From NCBI RefSeq assembly GCF_015182285.1, contig NZ_PRDM01000001.1, positions 372,001 to 436,000 of the forward strand: a DNA stretch of 64,000 nucleotides, written 5' to 3'. The translations under genes and the position numbers were made by a program. The notes under the pieces were generated by a model, which searched no databases, was not told where the DNA came from, and was given only the letters and a program-made list of their open reading frames with translations. Positions 7,142-15,584 of the stretch are shown here, one piece after another (the stretch's first letter is position 1; each line of letters opens with the position of its first letter). Source of the DNA: Flavobacterium hungaricum (GTDB lineage: Bacteria; Bacteroidota; Bacteroidia; Flavobacteriales; Flavobacteriaceae).

Positions 7142-9364
7142 TTAAGTTCTATATTCTCTGGTCACTTTATCAACTCCGTCAATTTTTTTAATAGCATTGA
7201 TCATTTTCTTCAAAATGGTATTGTTTTTTACAATAACAGCAATTTGGCCATGAAAAATTCCAGCATCTGTACTCAAAGAAATACTTTGAATATTGACACT
7301 CATATTGTTCGAAATTACCCTTGTTAATTGGTTGGTAAGTCCTAAAACATCCATTCCGGTAATATTGATAATCGCTTTGAATTCTTCTTGAGAAGAGTCA
7401 ATCCATTTGGCGCTCATAATGCGGTAGGCATAGTTAGACTGCATTCCAATAGCATTCGGACAGTCTTTTTTGTGCACTTTTATTCCTTCATTAATCGTTA
7501 CAAAACCAAAAACATCATCACCCGGAATTGGGTTACAGCATTGCGAAAGTTTGTAGTCGAGCTTATCATGTTCGGTTCCAAAAACCAGCATGTCATAATT
7601 ACTGCTGATGATCGGTTTATGGATGTCTTCCGCTGCAGTAGTATCTTTATTTCGTTTAATTTTATTTTTAAAGAAATTGATAAACGTATTGCTTTTCTGC
7701 GCCGCGTAATCTTTTAACTGCTGATTTTCAATCGCTCCGATTCCAACCCTGTAAAATAAATCTAAACTCGTTTTTAGTTTAAAGAAGTTTACTAACTCAT
7801 TTGTAACCTGCTCGTTAAATGTTATTTTTAAGTGTTTTAACTTTCGAACAAGCAATTCTTTTCCTTCTTCGGCAATTTTTTTAGTATTCTCGTTAAGAAC
7901 ATTTTTAATTTTATTTTTTGCTCTAGAAGTCGTAACGTATTCCAGCCAGTTTATGGTAGGTTTTTGGTTTACAGAAGTAATCACTTCAACCTGATCGCCG
8001 CTTTTTAATTCGTGATTAAGCGGCACTAATCTGCCGTTTACACGAGTACCGCGGGTTTTGATTCCGATTTCAGAGTGAATACTGAATGCAAAATCAAGAG
8101 AAGTAGCCCCTTTTGGCAGTGATTTGATTTCACCTTTTGGCGTAAAAACAAAGATTTCTTTTGAATATAAATTCATTTTAAAATCTTCCACAAAATCAAC
8201 CGCATTGGTCTCCTGATTTTCTAATGCTTCTCTAAGCAGATTCAGCCAAGTATCCAGCCCGCTTTCTTCTGTTGCACCGTTTTTATATTTGTAATGCGCT
8301 GCATATCCTTTTTCGGCGATTTCATCCATACGTTCGCTTCGAACCTGTACTTCAACCCAGCGTCCTTTTGGTCCCATAACCGTGATGTGGAGCGCTTCGT
8401 ATCCGGTGGATTTTGGAGAAGAAATCCAGTCGCGCAGACGGCTCGGACTTGGTCTGTAATGATCTGTAACAATCGAATAAATTTTCCAAGCCACAAATTT
8501 TTCTTCGTGAGCATCCGATTTATAGACAATTCTAAGTGCAAATTTGTCGTAAACTTCATCAAAAGTCACGTTTTGAGCGCGCATTTTTCTGCGGATAGAA
8601 TAAATCGATTTTGGACGGCCTTTAATGATATAATCGATGCCTTCGTTGTCCAATGATTTTTTCAGAACATCCGAAATATCTTTGATATAAGCGTCTTGTT
8701 CTTCTTTAGTCTCGCGAATTTTGCTGACAATATCATTGTAAACTGCAGGTTCCGTATATTTTAATCCTAAATCCTCTAGTTTGGTTTTTATGTTGTAAAG
8801 TCCCAAACGGTGGGCGAGAGGAGCATAAATGTATAATGTCTCTGAGGCGATTTTGGTTTGTTTGTATTCTGCCATCGAGTCCATCGTTTGCATATTGTGA
8901 AGACGATCGGCTAGTTTGATCAAAATAACGCGGACATCATCATTCAGAGTCAGAATCATTTTTCTGAAATTCTCAGCCTGCATAGAAGCATTTAAATCTT
9001 TTTGAACTAAAGATATTTTGGTCAAACCTTCAACCAGCTGCGCTACTTTCGGGTTAAATAAACGCTCAATGTCTTCTACCGTAATCGGAGTGTCTTCTAC
9101 AACATCATGCAATAAAGCTGCGGCAATAGAAGTGGCACCCAGACCAATTTCTGAAGCTACAATTTTTGCAACTGCGATAGGATGAAAGATGTACGCTTCA
9201 CCCGATTTGCGTCTCTGTTCTTTATGAGCATCAACGGCAACATCAAAAGCTTTTCGAATTAATTTTTTGTCTGTCGGGCTTAAAGTTTGATAACTTATTC
9301 GTAGTAATTCCTTGTATTCCTGCGCAATAGCTTTGTTTTCTTTTTCAATATCTATTTCTGTCAT
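7142..9364 (-). CDS. spoT: Bifunctional (p)ppGpp synthetase/hydrolase (RelA/SpoT family)
   Basis: 740 residues from the ATG at 9364 (MTEIDIEKENKAIAQEYKEL); the longer frame starts with TTG. The hydrolase domain has IFHPIAVA and ALLHDVVEDTPI (HD motif), so ppGpp breakdown is expected. The synthetase domain has FALRIVYKSDAHEEKF and SSPKSTGYEALHITVMG. A TGS domain follows (VFTPKGEIKSLPKGATSLDF), then a CCNPIPGDDVFGFVT zinc-finger-like segment and a C-terminal ACT domain (about 660-740). It makes and removes the stringent-response alarmone. First in order with the fur-like gene and purA. Confidence 0.97.
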   Translation of the reverse strand: MTEIDIEKENKAIAQEYKELLRISYQTLSPTDKKLIRKAFDVAVDAHKEQRRKSGEAYIFHPIAVAKIVASEIGLGATSIAAALLHDVVEDTPITVEDIERLFNPKVAQLVEGLTKISLVQKDLNASMQAENFRKMILTLNDDVRVILIKLADRLHNMQTMDSMAEYKQTKIASETLYIYAPLAHRLGLYNIKTKLEDLGLKYTEPAVYNDIVSKIRETKEEQDAYIKDISDVLKKSLDNEGIDYIIKGRPKSIYSIRRKMRAQNVTFDEVYDKFALRIVYKSDAHEEKFVAWKIYSIVTDHYRPSPSRLRDWISSPKSTGYEALHITVMGPKGRWVEVQVRSERMDEIAEKGYAAHYKYKNGATEESGLDTWLNLLREALENQETNAVDFVEDFKMNLYSKEIFVFTPKGEIKSLPKGATSLDFAFSIHSEIGIKTRGTRVNGRLVPLNHELKSGDQVEVITSVNQKPTINWLEYVTTSRAKNKIKNVLNENTKKIAEEGKELLVRKLKHLKITFNEQVTNELVNFFKLKTSLDLFYRVGIGAIENQQLKDYAAQKSNTFINFFKNKIKRNKDTTAAEDIHKPIISSNYDMLVFGTEHDKLDYKLSQCCNPIPGDDVFGFVTINEGIKVHKKDCPNAIGMQSNYAYRIMSAKWIDSSQEEFKAIINITGMDVLGLTNQLTRVISNNMSVNIQSISLSTDAGIFHGQIAVIVKNNTILKKMINAIKKIDGVDKVTREYRT

Positions 9365-9453
9365 AACGGCATAGTTCAAGTACTAAATATAGGAATTTGT
9401 TACAACATACGCAAGGCTTTGCCATCGCTGATTTTAGATTGCAGATTTTAGAT

Positions 9454-10119
9454 TTATTGCTTTATATCTGAAAGGATTTTTTTGATGTCTTTTAACCCTG
9501 TTTCAGTTGAATAATCAATTGTAATAAAGAGATTATAGCATCCATAATTTTTAAGGCCAATGATTCTTGAAGCAGTTTTTCCTTGACGATTAATTGAAAT
9601 TTTAATACATTTTAATTTTTCTTTTGTACCAAAATCAAGCTCTGTTTTTTGAGGTGTGTATTTTTGATAGCCATTGTCATTTATCAATTGTTCCAGATCT
9701 TTATCTTCATTTTGATTTGATGAATTGACAATGCAAAAGCCTAAAGATTTTTTTTCTCCTTCATTATTGAATAGTGTTTGAGGATCAATTGAGCTGATAA
9801 AAAAAACTGGAAATATGGCAAGTGGCTCGTGACTATTTTTCCTGTCTAATACATTTTTTAAAGTAATATTACTTTTTTGAATTAGATTGGAAGGCATTTC
9901 AGTTTTTATAGGAACTGTAATTTGAGAATTAGATTCCTGATATGTCGTAATGTACCAATTTAGAGGCAATGCCATTTTAATTTTCAATTCTTCATTAACA
10001 TATATCCAATTGTTTTTTAATCTTCCAATGTTTATAGTTTGATCCGGAGCACAATCTATATGTTTATTACAGCTTAAATTGAATAAAAGAATGATGAATA
10101 AAAAATGGCAGTTTTTCAT
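9454..10119 (-). CDS. Lipoprotein of unknown function
   Basis: 221 residues with a lipoprotein signal (MKNCHFLFIILLFNLSCNK, Cys about 17). The mature part reads as a compact alpha/beta domain, with WIYVNEELKIKMALPLNWYI near the start and a late strand-rich segment (GCYNLFITIDYSTETGLKDI). The outline, a cleaved N-terminus followed by a LPLNWY-like stretch, recalls PsbP-like lipoproteins, but I cannot assign a family. It lies 22 nt upstream of nothing related: its 5' neighbour on the same strand is the SpoU methyltransferase, whose stop lies 22 nt before it. Confidence 0.6.
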   Translation of the reverse strand: MKNCHFLFIILLFNLSCNKHIDCAPDQTINIGRLKNNWIYVNEELKIKMALPLNWYITTYQESNSQITVPIKTEMPSNLIQKSNITLKNVLDRKNSHEPLAIFPVFFISSIDPQTLFNNEGEKKSLGFCIVNSSNQNEDKDLEQLINDNGYQKYTPQKTELDFGTKEKLKCIKISINRQGKTASRIIGLKNYGCYNLFITIDYSTETGLKDIKKILSDIKQ

Positions 10120-10141
10120 ATGTGCAATTAATTTTTAAGAT

Positions 10142-10933
10142 TTAGTTAAATCCACGCTGACGTTTAGCTTCAAAAATTAAAATTGCTGCGGCAACAGAAA
10201 CGTTCATGCTGTCAATTTCGCCCTGCATTGGGATAATGATATTCTGCGTAGCGGCATCGCGCCATTCCTGTGTTAAACCTGTTGCTTCTGTGCCAACCAC
10301 CAAAGCGGTTGGTGTTGTAAAGTTTTGAGTATGATAAGAAGTTGAATTCTGTAAAGTTGCGCAGTAAAAATCAATTTTGTTTTCTTTTAAAAACGCAATG
10401 ATTTCGGCAGTAGTTCCTGTTGCAATTTGTCTTGTAAAGATGCATCCCACGCTGGAACGCACAATATTCGGATTGTATAAATCACTTTTTGGATTTGCAA
10501 TCAAAACCGCGTCAAGATTGGCCGCATCGGCAGTTCTTAAAATAGCACCGATGTTTCCTGGTTTTTCGGGAGCTTCGGCAACCAGAATTAATGGATTTTT
10601 AGATAATTTTAAATCCGATAATTTAAGGGATTTGGTTTTAGCTACAGCTAAAATTCCTTCGGTAGTATCACGATAAGCTAGTTTTTGATACACTTCTTTG
10701 TTGATTTCAATCAATTGAAAGGGAGTTGAAATCAGTTTGCTGATTTCGATTTCTGAAACTAATTCGGGTAAAAATAAAACGGTCTCGATTTGGTAACCGC
10801 CTTTTATAGCTAATGAAATTTCGCGTAAGCCTTCAATCAAAAATGTTCCAGTTTGTTTTCGGGCTTTGGCTTTTTCCTGAAGTAAAACCAAAGATTTTAT
10901 AAACGGGTTTTGAACAGAAGTGATTTGTTTCAT
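10142..10933 (-). CDS. SpoU/TrmH-family RNA 2'-O-methyltransferase
   Basis: 263 residues. The N-terminal substrate-binding domain (KQITSVQNPFIKSLVLLQEK, GTFLIEGLREISLAI) is followed by a SPOUT catalytic domain with EAPEKPGNIGAILRTADA (motif 1), VVGTEATGLTQEW (motif 2) and IPMQGEIDSMNVSVAAAILI (motif 3), the trefoil-knot SAM site. Relatives methylate 23S rRNA or tRNA ribose; the exact nucleotide is not predictable here. The start codon follows an octamer-periodic array on the same strand. Confidence 0.88.
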   Translation of the reverse strand: MKQITSVQNPFIKSLVLLQEKAKARKQTGTFLIEGLREISLAIKGGYQIETVLFLPELVSEIEISKLISTPFQLIEINKEVYQKLAYRDTTEGILAVAKTKSLKLSDLKLSKNPLILVAEAPEKPGNIGAILRTADAANLDAVLIANPKSDLYNPNIVRSSVGCIFTRQIATGTTAEIIAFLKENKIDFYCATLQNSTSYHTQNFTTPTALVVGTEATGLTQEWRDAATQNIIIPMQGEIDSMNVSVAAAILIFEAKRQRGFN

Positions 10934-10938
10934 TTTTT

Positions 10939-11019
10939 TAAGCGGCTAAGTTTCTAAGGCGCTAAGGTACTGAGATTTTTTTTAAAGTTAAAAAGAGACA
11001 GAGAAACAAAGGTTCAAAG
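10939..11019 (-). repeat. Octamer-periodic array upstream of the SpoU methyltransferase
   Basis: Read on the minus strand, the leader of the SpoU gene is a run of 8-nt units close to NNNCTTAG or NNCCTTTG, such as TACCTTAG followed by CGCCTTAG, ending CTTAAAAAAATG at the start codon. Positions 4-8 of the unit are nearly constant while positions 1-3 vary. The same structure precedes the TRIC channel gene (21431-21472) and the Gre-like gene (37325-37368). Confidence 0.6.
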
Positions 11020-11060
11020 TTTTATTCGCCAGGACCCAAACGATAGCGAATAGGCGAAGC

Positions 11061-11687
11061 AATTCACGAATTGTATATTGATTAAATCGATTATTTGTGA
11101 TTGTCCTTCCTTTTATAATTAATCAAAGTAATTGCTGTTACTAAAATAAAAGTCACAATAAAAATGACTAATATGATTATAAAACGAGAATATAAAATGT
11201 CTAATCCGTTACCTTGATGAACTACAGGTTTAGAAGAAAGAGGAGGATAAATTGTTGTTCCAGGCAAAATCACCATCATTTTTATTACTTGAGTACAAAA
11301 TGACATTATAATAATCATTAAAAGATTTGCAAAAAGGAATATACAATTGATTAAGTTGCTTTTAAATTTATTGAAAATAATCCTTAGAAAGTAAATAAAA
11401 TAGAAAACAACTCCAATTATTAGAATTAAAATGTTAGTTGAGGCAATTACAAAATAAGCATCATGAATGTTGATATCGATAGTAGAATCAACTGAATCTA
11501 AATCGAGGATTATTTGAGGATTCCAAATGCTATAACTTATTAGTAATAATATGATTATCCATATAATTTCTTTATGTAATTTTTTCATTTATAACAAAGT
11601 GAAGATCTGCCACAAATTCACGAATTTTATTGATAATAAACTAAAAAATTCACGAATTATTTAAATTGAAATTCGTGAATTCGCGGC
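11061..11687. repeat. AATTCACGAATT-family dispersed repeats around the COX1-like gene
   Basis: AATTCACGAATT occurs at 11061-11072 and 11647-11658. Outer arms at 11609-11626 (ending in AATTCACGAATT) and 11670-11687 (AATTCGTGAATTCGCGGC) are inverted copies with two mismatches. The first copy lies just after the COX1-like gene and the rest just before it. Related arms form the hairpin at 37256-37305. Confidence 0.55.
11091..11588 (-). CDS. Small membrane protein with a COX1 helix-X-like motif
   Basis: 165 residues with about four transmembrane helices (near 8-25, 45-70, 82-107 and 135-157). The segment IDINIHDAYFVIAS at about 37-50 matches the cytochrome oxidase subunit I stretch normally read as a short hydrophilic run, HDTYYVVAHFH; the heme and copper His residues of that stretch are Ser, Thr or Asn here. 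TTIYPPLSS (about 115-123) recalls another COX1 loop but in reversed order relative to COX1. So it is probably not an oxidase; function unknown. It is flanked by AATTCACGAATT-type repeats and stands alone. Confidence 0.6.
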   Translation of the reverse strand: MKKLHKEIIWIIILLLISYSIWNPQIILDLDSVDSTIDINIHDAYFVIASTNILILIIGVVFYFIYFLRIIFNKFKSNLINCIFLFANLLMIIIMSFCTQVIKMMVILPGTTIYPPLSSKPVVHQGNGLDILYSRFIIILVIFIVTFILVTAITLINYKRKDNHK

Positions 11688-11699
11688 GAAATAACCGCA

Positions 11700-12785
11700 C
11701 TATTTTTCAAAAACCTCTTTAACTTCATCTGCAACAGGATGATCGGTTACGAAATTATAGCCTAAAATTTTTGCAATTGTTTGTGCAAATTGTTTTTGAT
11801 AGATTTGAGAGTTTGTTTTTATTTCGCCTTTTGGAGCAATTTCTGGCCCTATGGCTGCAAACCATATTTCCGAAGCTCCGGGAACATCAGCGCCGTGATC
11901 TGTCCATTGTGTTTTGGTTTTATCGCCTCGTCCGTGGTCTGTCGTAATAAAAATGGTTGTTTTGTTTTTATACTGCGGGTCGTTTTGCACAAAATTCCAG
12001 ATTTCCTGAATCCATTTATCAACTTGATTGGCTGCATCAAGATACGATCTGTAATGTCCGTGATGCGCCCATTCATCAGTTTCTCCGTACGAAATATAAA
12101 GCACTTTTGGCTTTTTGGTTTTTAACTCATCCAATGCTTGATAGTGTGTAAAAACATCCAGACATTCGTCATTATGAAAAGGTTTAAACGAATTGTCGCG
12201 CATTTCGTTCAGTAATTTTTGTGTGTCGGTTGGTTTATTCCCGCCGACTTTATCAAAAGCAGAAACGACTGGAAAACCACTTCTTTCTTCATTTAAAATG
12301 CGATCAAAAGCATCCCACGCGCCAAAAGCTGCCACTTTTCCTTTTATTTTTGGCTGTTTATTCAAAAACTCCAAAACATTGACATTCGGATTGGGTTTGT
12401 AACTGTTTGAATTTACCGCAAGATCAACATTACCAGTCATGATTTCGCTGTAACCAGGATAACTAAACCAATACGGATTGGCAACATCAACTTTATTTCC
12501 TAGTTCGCGATTGCCGTAAATCTGCCCTTTTGAAGCAATTTCGGTCCAGAAAAAAGGCATGATTTTTTCGCGTGATTTTTTTAAATCAACATCAAAGAAT
12601 TTTTTATAAATGTAAGCACTGTCACCTTGATTGAATTTTTTGTCATTAGCAATAGCCTGATCTACTCCTTTAAAAACTTCCTGCCATCTAAAACCGTCTG
12701 TGGTAATGATAATGATGTTTTCTGTTTTTTGAGCTTGAGTACAAAGGTTTGCTAAAATGAAGAATGCTAAAAATATCTTTTTCAT
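11700..12785 (-). CDS. Secreted alkaline-phosphatase-superfamily enzyme
   Basis: 361 residues with a signal peptide (MKKIFLAFFILANLCTQAQ). The metalloenzyme fold is shown by IIIITTDGFRWQEVF (first metal Asp and possible nucleophile region), YISYGETDEWAHHGHY (Asp and His ligands), FITTDHGRG (Asp-His pair) and DHGADVPGASEIWFAAIGP. Such periplasmic enzymes include phosphodiesterases, nucleotide pyrophosphatases and sulfatases, and the family alone does not set the substrate. It is a monocistronic minus-strand gene. Confidence 0.8.
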   Translation of the reverse strand: MKKIFLAFFILANLCTQAQKTENIIIITTDGFRWQEVFKGVDQAIANDKKFNQGDSAYIYKKFFDVDLKKSREKIMPFFWTEIASKGQIYGNRELGNKVDVANPYWFSYPGYSEIMTGNVDLAVNSNSYKPNPNVNVLEFLNKQPKIKGKVAAFGAWDAFDRILNEERSGFPVVSAFDKVGGNKPTDTQKLLNEMRDNSFKPFHNDECLDVFTHYQALDELKTKKPKVLYISYGETDEWAHHGHYRSYLDAANQVDKWIQEIWNFVQNDPQYKNKTTIFITTDHGRGDKTKTQWTDHGADVPGASEIWFAAIGPEIAPKGEIKTNSQIYQKQFAQTIAKILGYNFVTDHPVADEVKEVFEK

Positions 12786-12924
12786 TTTTAATCGGTTTGA
12801 AGTGATTTGTTTGATGAATATTTATTTTCAAAACTAATTCAAAATCAGTATTACATCAACGAAATATTCAATTCATGATTTTAAAATAACCATAAATTAA
12901 CAAAGCGATTTTATTAAAAAAGAA

Positions 12925-13554
12925 TTAATCTTGAATTACCAGATATATCATAAAAAACTCGGTTAGTTTGTATTTTTTATACCATTCATTAATATCGATG
13001 TATCCCTTTGATATTTCGCAATATCCCAATTCACCTGCATTTTCATCATCGTTTGGCGGTGTAATTAATGCAATTTGAGTTTCTTTACCAATTTCTAGGT
13101 TAATTTTATCGATTTTAGTAACCGTTCGCATTAAAAAAGTATTTGCATTTTCTTCAGAATACTTTTGATCCACATTAAAACTGCTTTTATTCATAAAATT
13201 AGGAAACATAAATCCAATTCGTTCCTTATTGAATGTTTGCTGTGCGATAATAGAAAATTTAAATTCTTTTCCAATTTTTGGCAGTTCTTCTTTTTTGGTA
13301 TCGTGTACAACTTTTTCAATTTGAGGTTTACCATTTCGATATTTTCGAATGATGAGTTTGAAATTTTTTCCAGCAATTTTTTGGTTGTCACTAATGCTGA
13401 CGTCTATTTTCTCTATTCCTTGAAAACTCTCTATAAAAAACTCTCGTGATCCAAGTTCAGGAAAATCATATTTCGTGGTAACTTCAATTTTGTTTTCTTG
13501 TCCGTAAGCAGAAACAAGTAAAAGAGAAAAGATAAGCGGTAATAATTTTTTCAT
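12925..13554 (-). CDS. Secreted protein of unknown function
   Basis: 209 residues with a signal peptide (MKKLLPLIFSLLLVSAYGQ). The mature protein is rich in Lys and beta-type segments, with no motif I recognise. It lies between the phosphatase-like gene and the DUF58 gene, in the same direction. It could be part of the downstream end of the MoxR cluster, but the 56-nt gap is not decisive. Confidence 0.55.
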   Translation of the reverse strand: MKKLLPLIFSLLLVSAYGQENKIEVTTKYDFPELGSREFFIESFQGIEKIDVSISDNQKIAGKNFKLIIRKYRNGKPQIEKVVHDTKKEELPKIGKEFKFSIIAQQTFNKERIGFMFPNFMNKSSFNVDQKYSEENANTFLMRTVTKIDKINLEIGKETQIALITPPNDDENAGELGYCEISKGYIDINEWYKKYKLTEFFMIYLVIQD

Positions 13555-13610
13555 AGCGTTATTATTTATTAAAGAATCATTTTACAATTTTACAAGCTGC
13601 ATTTTATTGT

Positions 13611-14942
13611 TTACAGAATCCCTCTTGACTTAATCTCTAAGTATTTATTAATAGCATCTAAAGTCAGATTTTCAGGTTGTGTCAAAACCGTATGAATTCC
13701 GTATTTTTTCAGTTCATTAGCAATAAGACGTTTTTCGAACATAAATTTTTCAGCAATTACTTTATCATAAATTTCCTGAATCGTTTCGGTTTTTTTATCA
13801 ATGATCGAATTAAGTTCTGTATTCTGAAAGAAAACCACCACCAATAAATGACTTTTTGCAATTCCTTTTAAATAAGGGAGCTGGCGGTTGAGTCCGTCCA
13901 TGGTTTCAAAATTGGTGTACAAAATAATCAAGCTTCTCTGATTGATATTCTTTTTGATATCTACATACAAGCGACTGTAATCACTTTCAAAAAAATCTGT
14001 TTTTACATTGTATAAAGTTTCTAGTATTTTCTGCATCTGCGAAGCTCTTTTTTCTGCAAAAACTCTATTTTCAACTTTTTTAGAGAAAGTAAAAAGTCCG
14101 GCTTTATCTTGTTTTTTTAGAATAACATTTGACAAAACCAAAGTCGAATTAATAGCATAATCCAATAGACTCAGACCGTCAAAAGGCATTTGCATCACAC
14201 GGCCTTTATCAATTGCCATATAAACCGATTGTGATTTCTCGTCTTGAAACTGGTTGACCATCAAAGCGTTTTTCTTTGCGGTCGCTTTCCAATTTAAAGT
14301 TCGAAGATCGTCTCCTTGTACATATTCTTTAATTTGCTCAAACTCCATTGTGTGGCCAATTCTGCGGATTCTTTTGATTCCGTATTGAAATAAATTATTC
14401 GAGAATGCCAGTAAATCATATTTTCTCAATTGAATATAAGAAGGATAGGTCGGAACCATCTTATTTTCTTCAAATTGAAAACGTCTGGAAATGAGTCGTA
14501 AAGGAGAGGAAACATAGAGATTTAAAGCTCCAAAATGATATTCTCCACGTTCAGTCGGGCGCAGATCGTACCCAAATTCTTTTTGAGCGGCTGCTTTTAT
14601 GGTTTTTAAAATTTTAAAATCTCGAACCTGAAATTGAAACGGGATTTCATCAATTACTTTTACCAAAATAGCAAACGTATAGTGATTTTTGATGATAATC
14701 GTAATTGGGTTCAAATCACCGTTCGAAAGTTTTTCTGGTGTTACTCTTTCGCCTTCAATTCCTGTTTTGTTGATGTATAAAAGCAATACGTCTATTATTG
14801 TAAATGTGCCCAATACAAGTATCAGATACCAAACAGCATGATATAAATTTGGGAAAATAAAAGCGCAGGTGAACAGTCCGATAATGGCCATCAGCACATA
14901 GAAAAAGAAGTTATTGAGGTAAAGGCTTTTTATGAATTTCAC
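13611..14942 (-). CDS. DUF58-domain protein
   Basis: 443 residues. Two transmembrane segments (about 10-55) precede a cytoplasmic domain with YGIKRIRRIGHTMEFEQIKE and then YVQGDDLRTLNWKATAKKNA, the DUF58 signature, and a VWA-like end. The start is GTG at 14942. DUF58 proteins are regularly encoded beside MoxR AAA+ ATPases, as here, where they are thought to act together in envelope or metal-cofactor processes. Last gene of the operon on the minus strand, 19 nt after the small secreted gene. Confidence 0.85.
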   Translation of the reverse strand: MKFIKSLYLNNFFFYVLMAIIGLFTCAFIFPNLYHAVWYLILVLGTFTIIDVLLLYINKTGIEGERVTPEKLSNGDLNPITIIIKNHYTFAILVKVIDEIPFQFQVRDFKILKTIKAAAQKEFGYDLRPTERGEYHFGALNLYVSSPLRLISRRFQFEENKMVPTYPSYIQLRKYDLLAFSNNLFQYGIKRIRRIGHTMEFEQIKEYVQGDDLRTLNWKATAKKNALMVNQFQDEKSQSVYMAIDKGRVMQMPFDGLSLLDYAINSTLVLSNVILKKQDKAGLFTFSKKVENRVFAEKRASQMQKILETLYNVKTDFFESDYSRLYVDIKKNINQRSLIILYTNFETMDGLNRQLPYLKGIAKSHLLVVVFFQNTELNSIIDKKTETIQEIYDKVIAEKFMFEKRLIANELKKYGIHTVLTQPENLTLDAINKYLEIKSRGIL

Positions 14943-14961
14943 GTTTTCTTAGTTTTATGTT

Positions 14962-15573
14962 TTACTGATAAATTTTAGTGAATTCATCAAAATTAAAGCC
15001 TTCTAGAGAAGCAATTTTCCAAACGCCGTTTTCTTTTACGACAGTGGTTTTGTATTTAAAATCTCCCTTCCAAGACCATGTCCAATAGAAAGACGCTTTA
15101 TTATTGTCAATTTTCAAATTATTTACAGCTATTGTTTTCCAGTATTCATCGGGATAATCCTGACAATTGCACCACGGATTTGCATCATTTCCAAAAGGAG
15201 GAAGTTCGCCCACAAACCATTCTATCTTTTTATTTTTAAGATTAGAGTCAATTTTTAAAGCAATTTTGTTGTAATTGTCCAGAAACTGCTGCGAAAAGAA
15301 ATTGGTCTTTTTTAAATCTTCTAATCTTTTTTTATGTACAGTCAGGTTTAAGCCAATGTATTTATCTTTCTTTTTATTTTCAACAGGATCAAAATCGTTG
15401 TTATTATTTTTAGATTCAATCCATTGATAGGCTTTTCTAATCAAACTTTCAATTTCCTGTTTGTCAGTTTTAAAATAAAATTTTTCATTTTTTACAATAG
15501 CATTAGCTGCAGGTGAAAAACTAACCAGCAGCAACGAAGAAAAGGCAAATACAAAAAGCTTAAAATGGTTCAT
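14962..15573 (-). CDS. Secreted protein inserted between moxR and DUF58
   Basis: 203 residues with a signal peptide (MNHFKLFVFAFSSLLLVSFS, then an ANA cleavage site). The mature part has TGG-free helical and strand segments with a NPWCNC segment (two Cys that might form a disulfide) and ends in KENGVWKIASLEGF, which is like NTF2-type secreted proteins (DUF3828-like). It is 11 nt from moxR and 19 nt from DUF58, so it is surely cotranscribed, although the usual pattern is moxR directly followed by DUF58. Confidence 0.6.
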   Translation of the reverse strand: MNHFKLFVFAFSSLLLVSFSPAANAIVKNEKFYFKTDKQEIESLIRKAYQWIESKNNNNDFDPVENKKKDKYIGLNLTVHKKRLEDLKKTNFFSQQFLDNYNKIALKIDSNLKNKKIEWFVGELPPFGNDANPWCNCQDYPDEYWKTIAVNNLKIDNNKASFYWTWSWKGDFKYKTTVVKENGVWKIASLEGFNFDEFTKIYQ

Positions 15574-15584
15574 TTGCTTAAAAA

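Noticed and set aside
8242..8656. Overlapping ORFs inside spoT in other frames
   Set aside because: They lie wholly within a well-supported spoT frame and show no recognisable domain; they are shadow frames.
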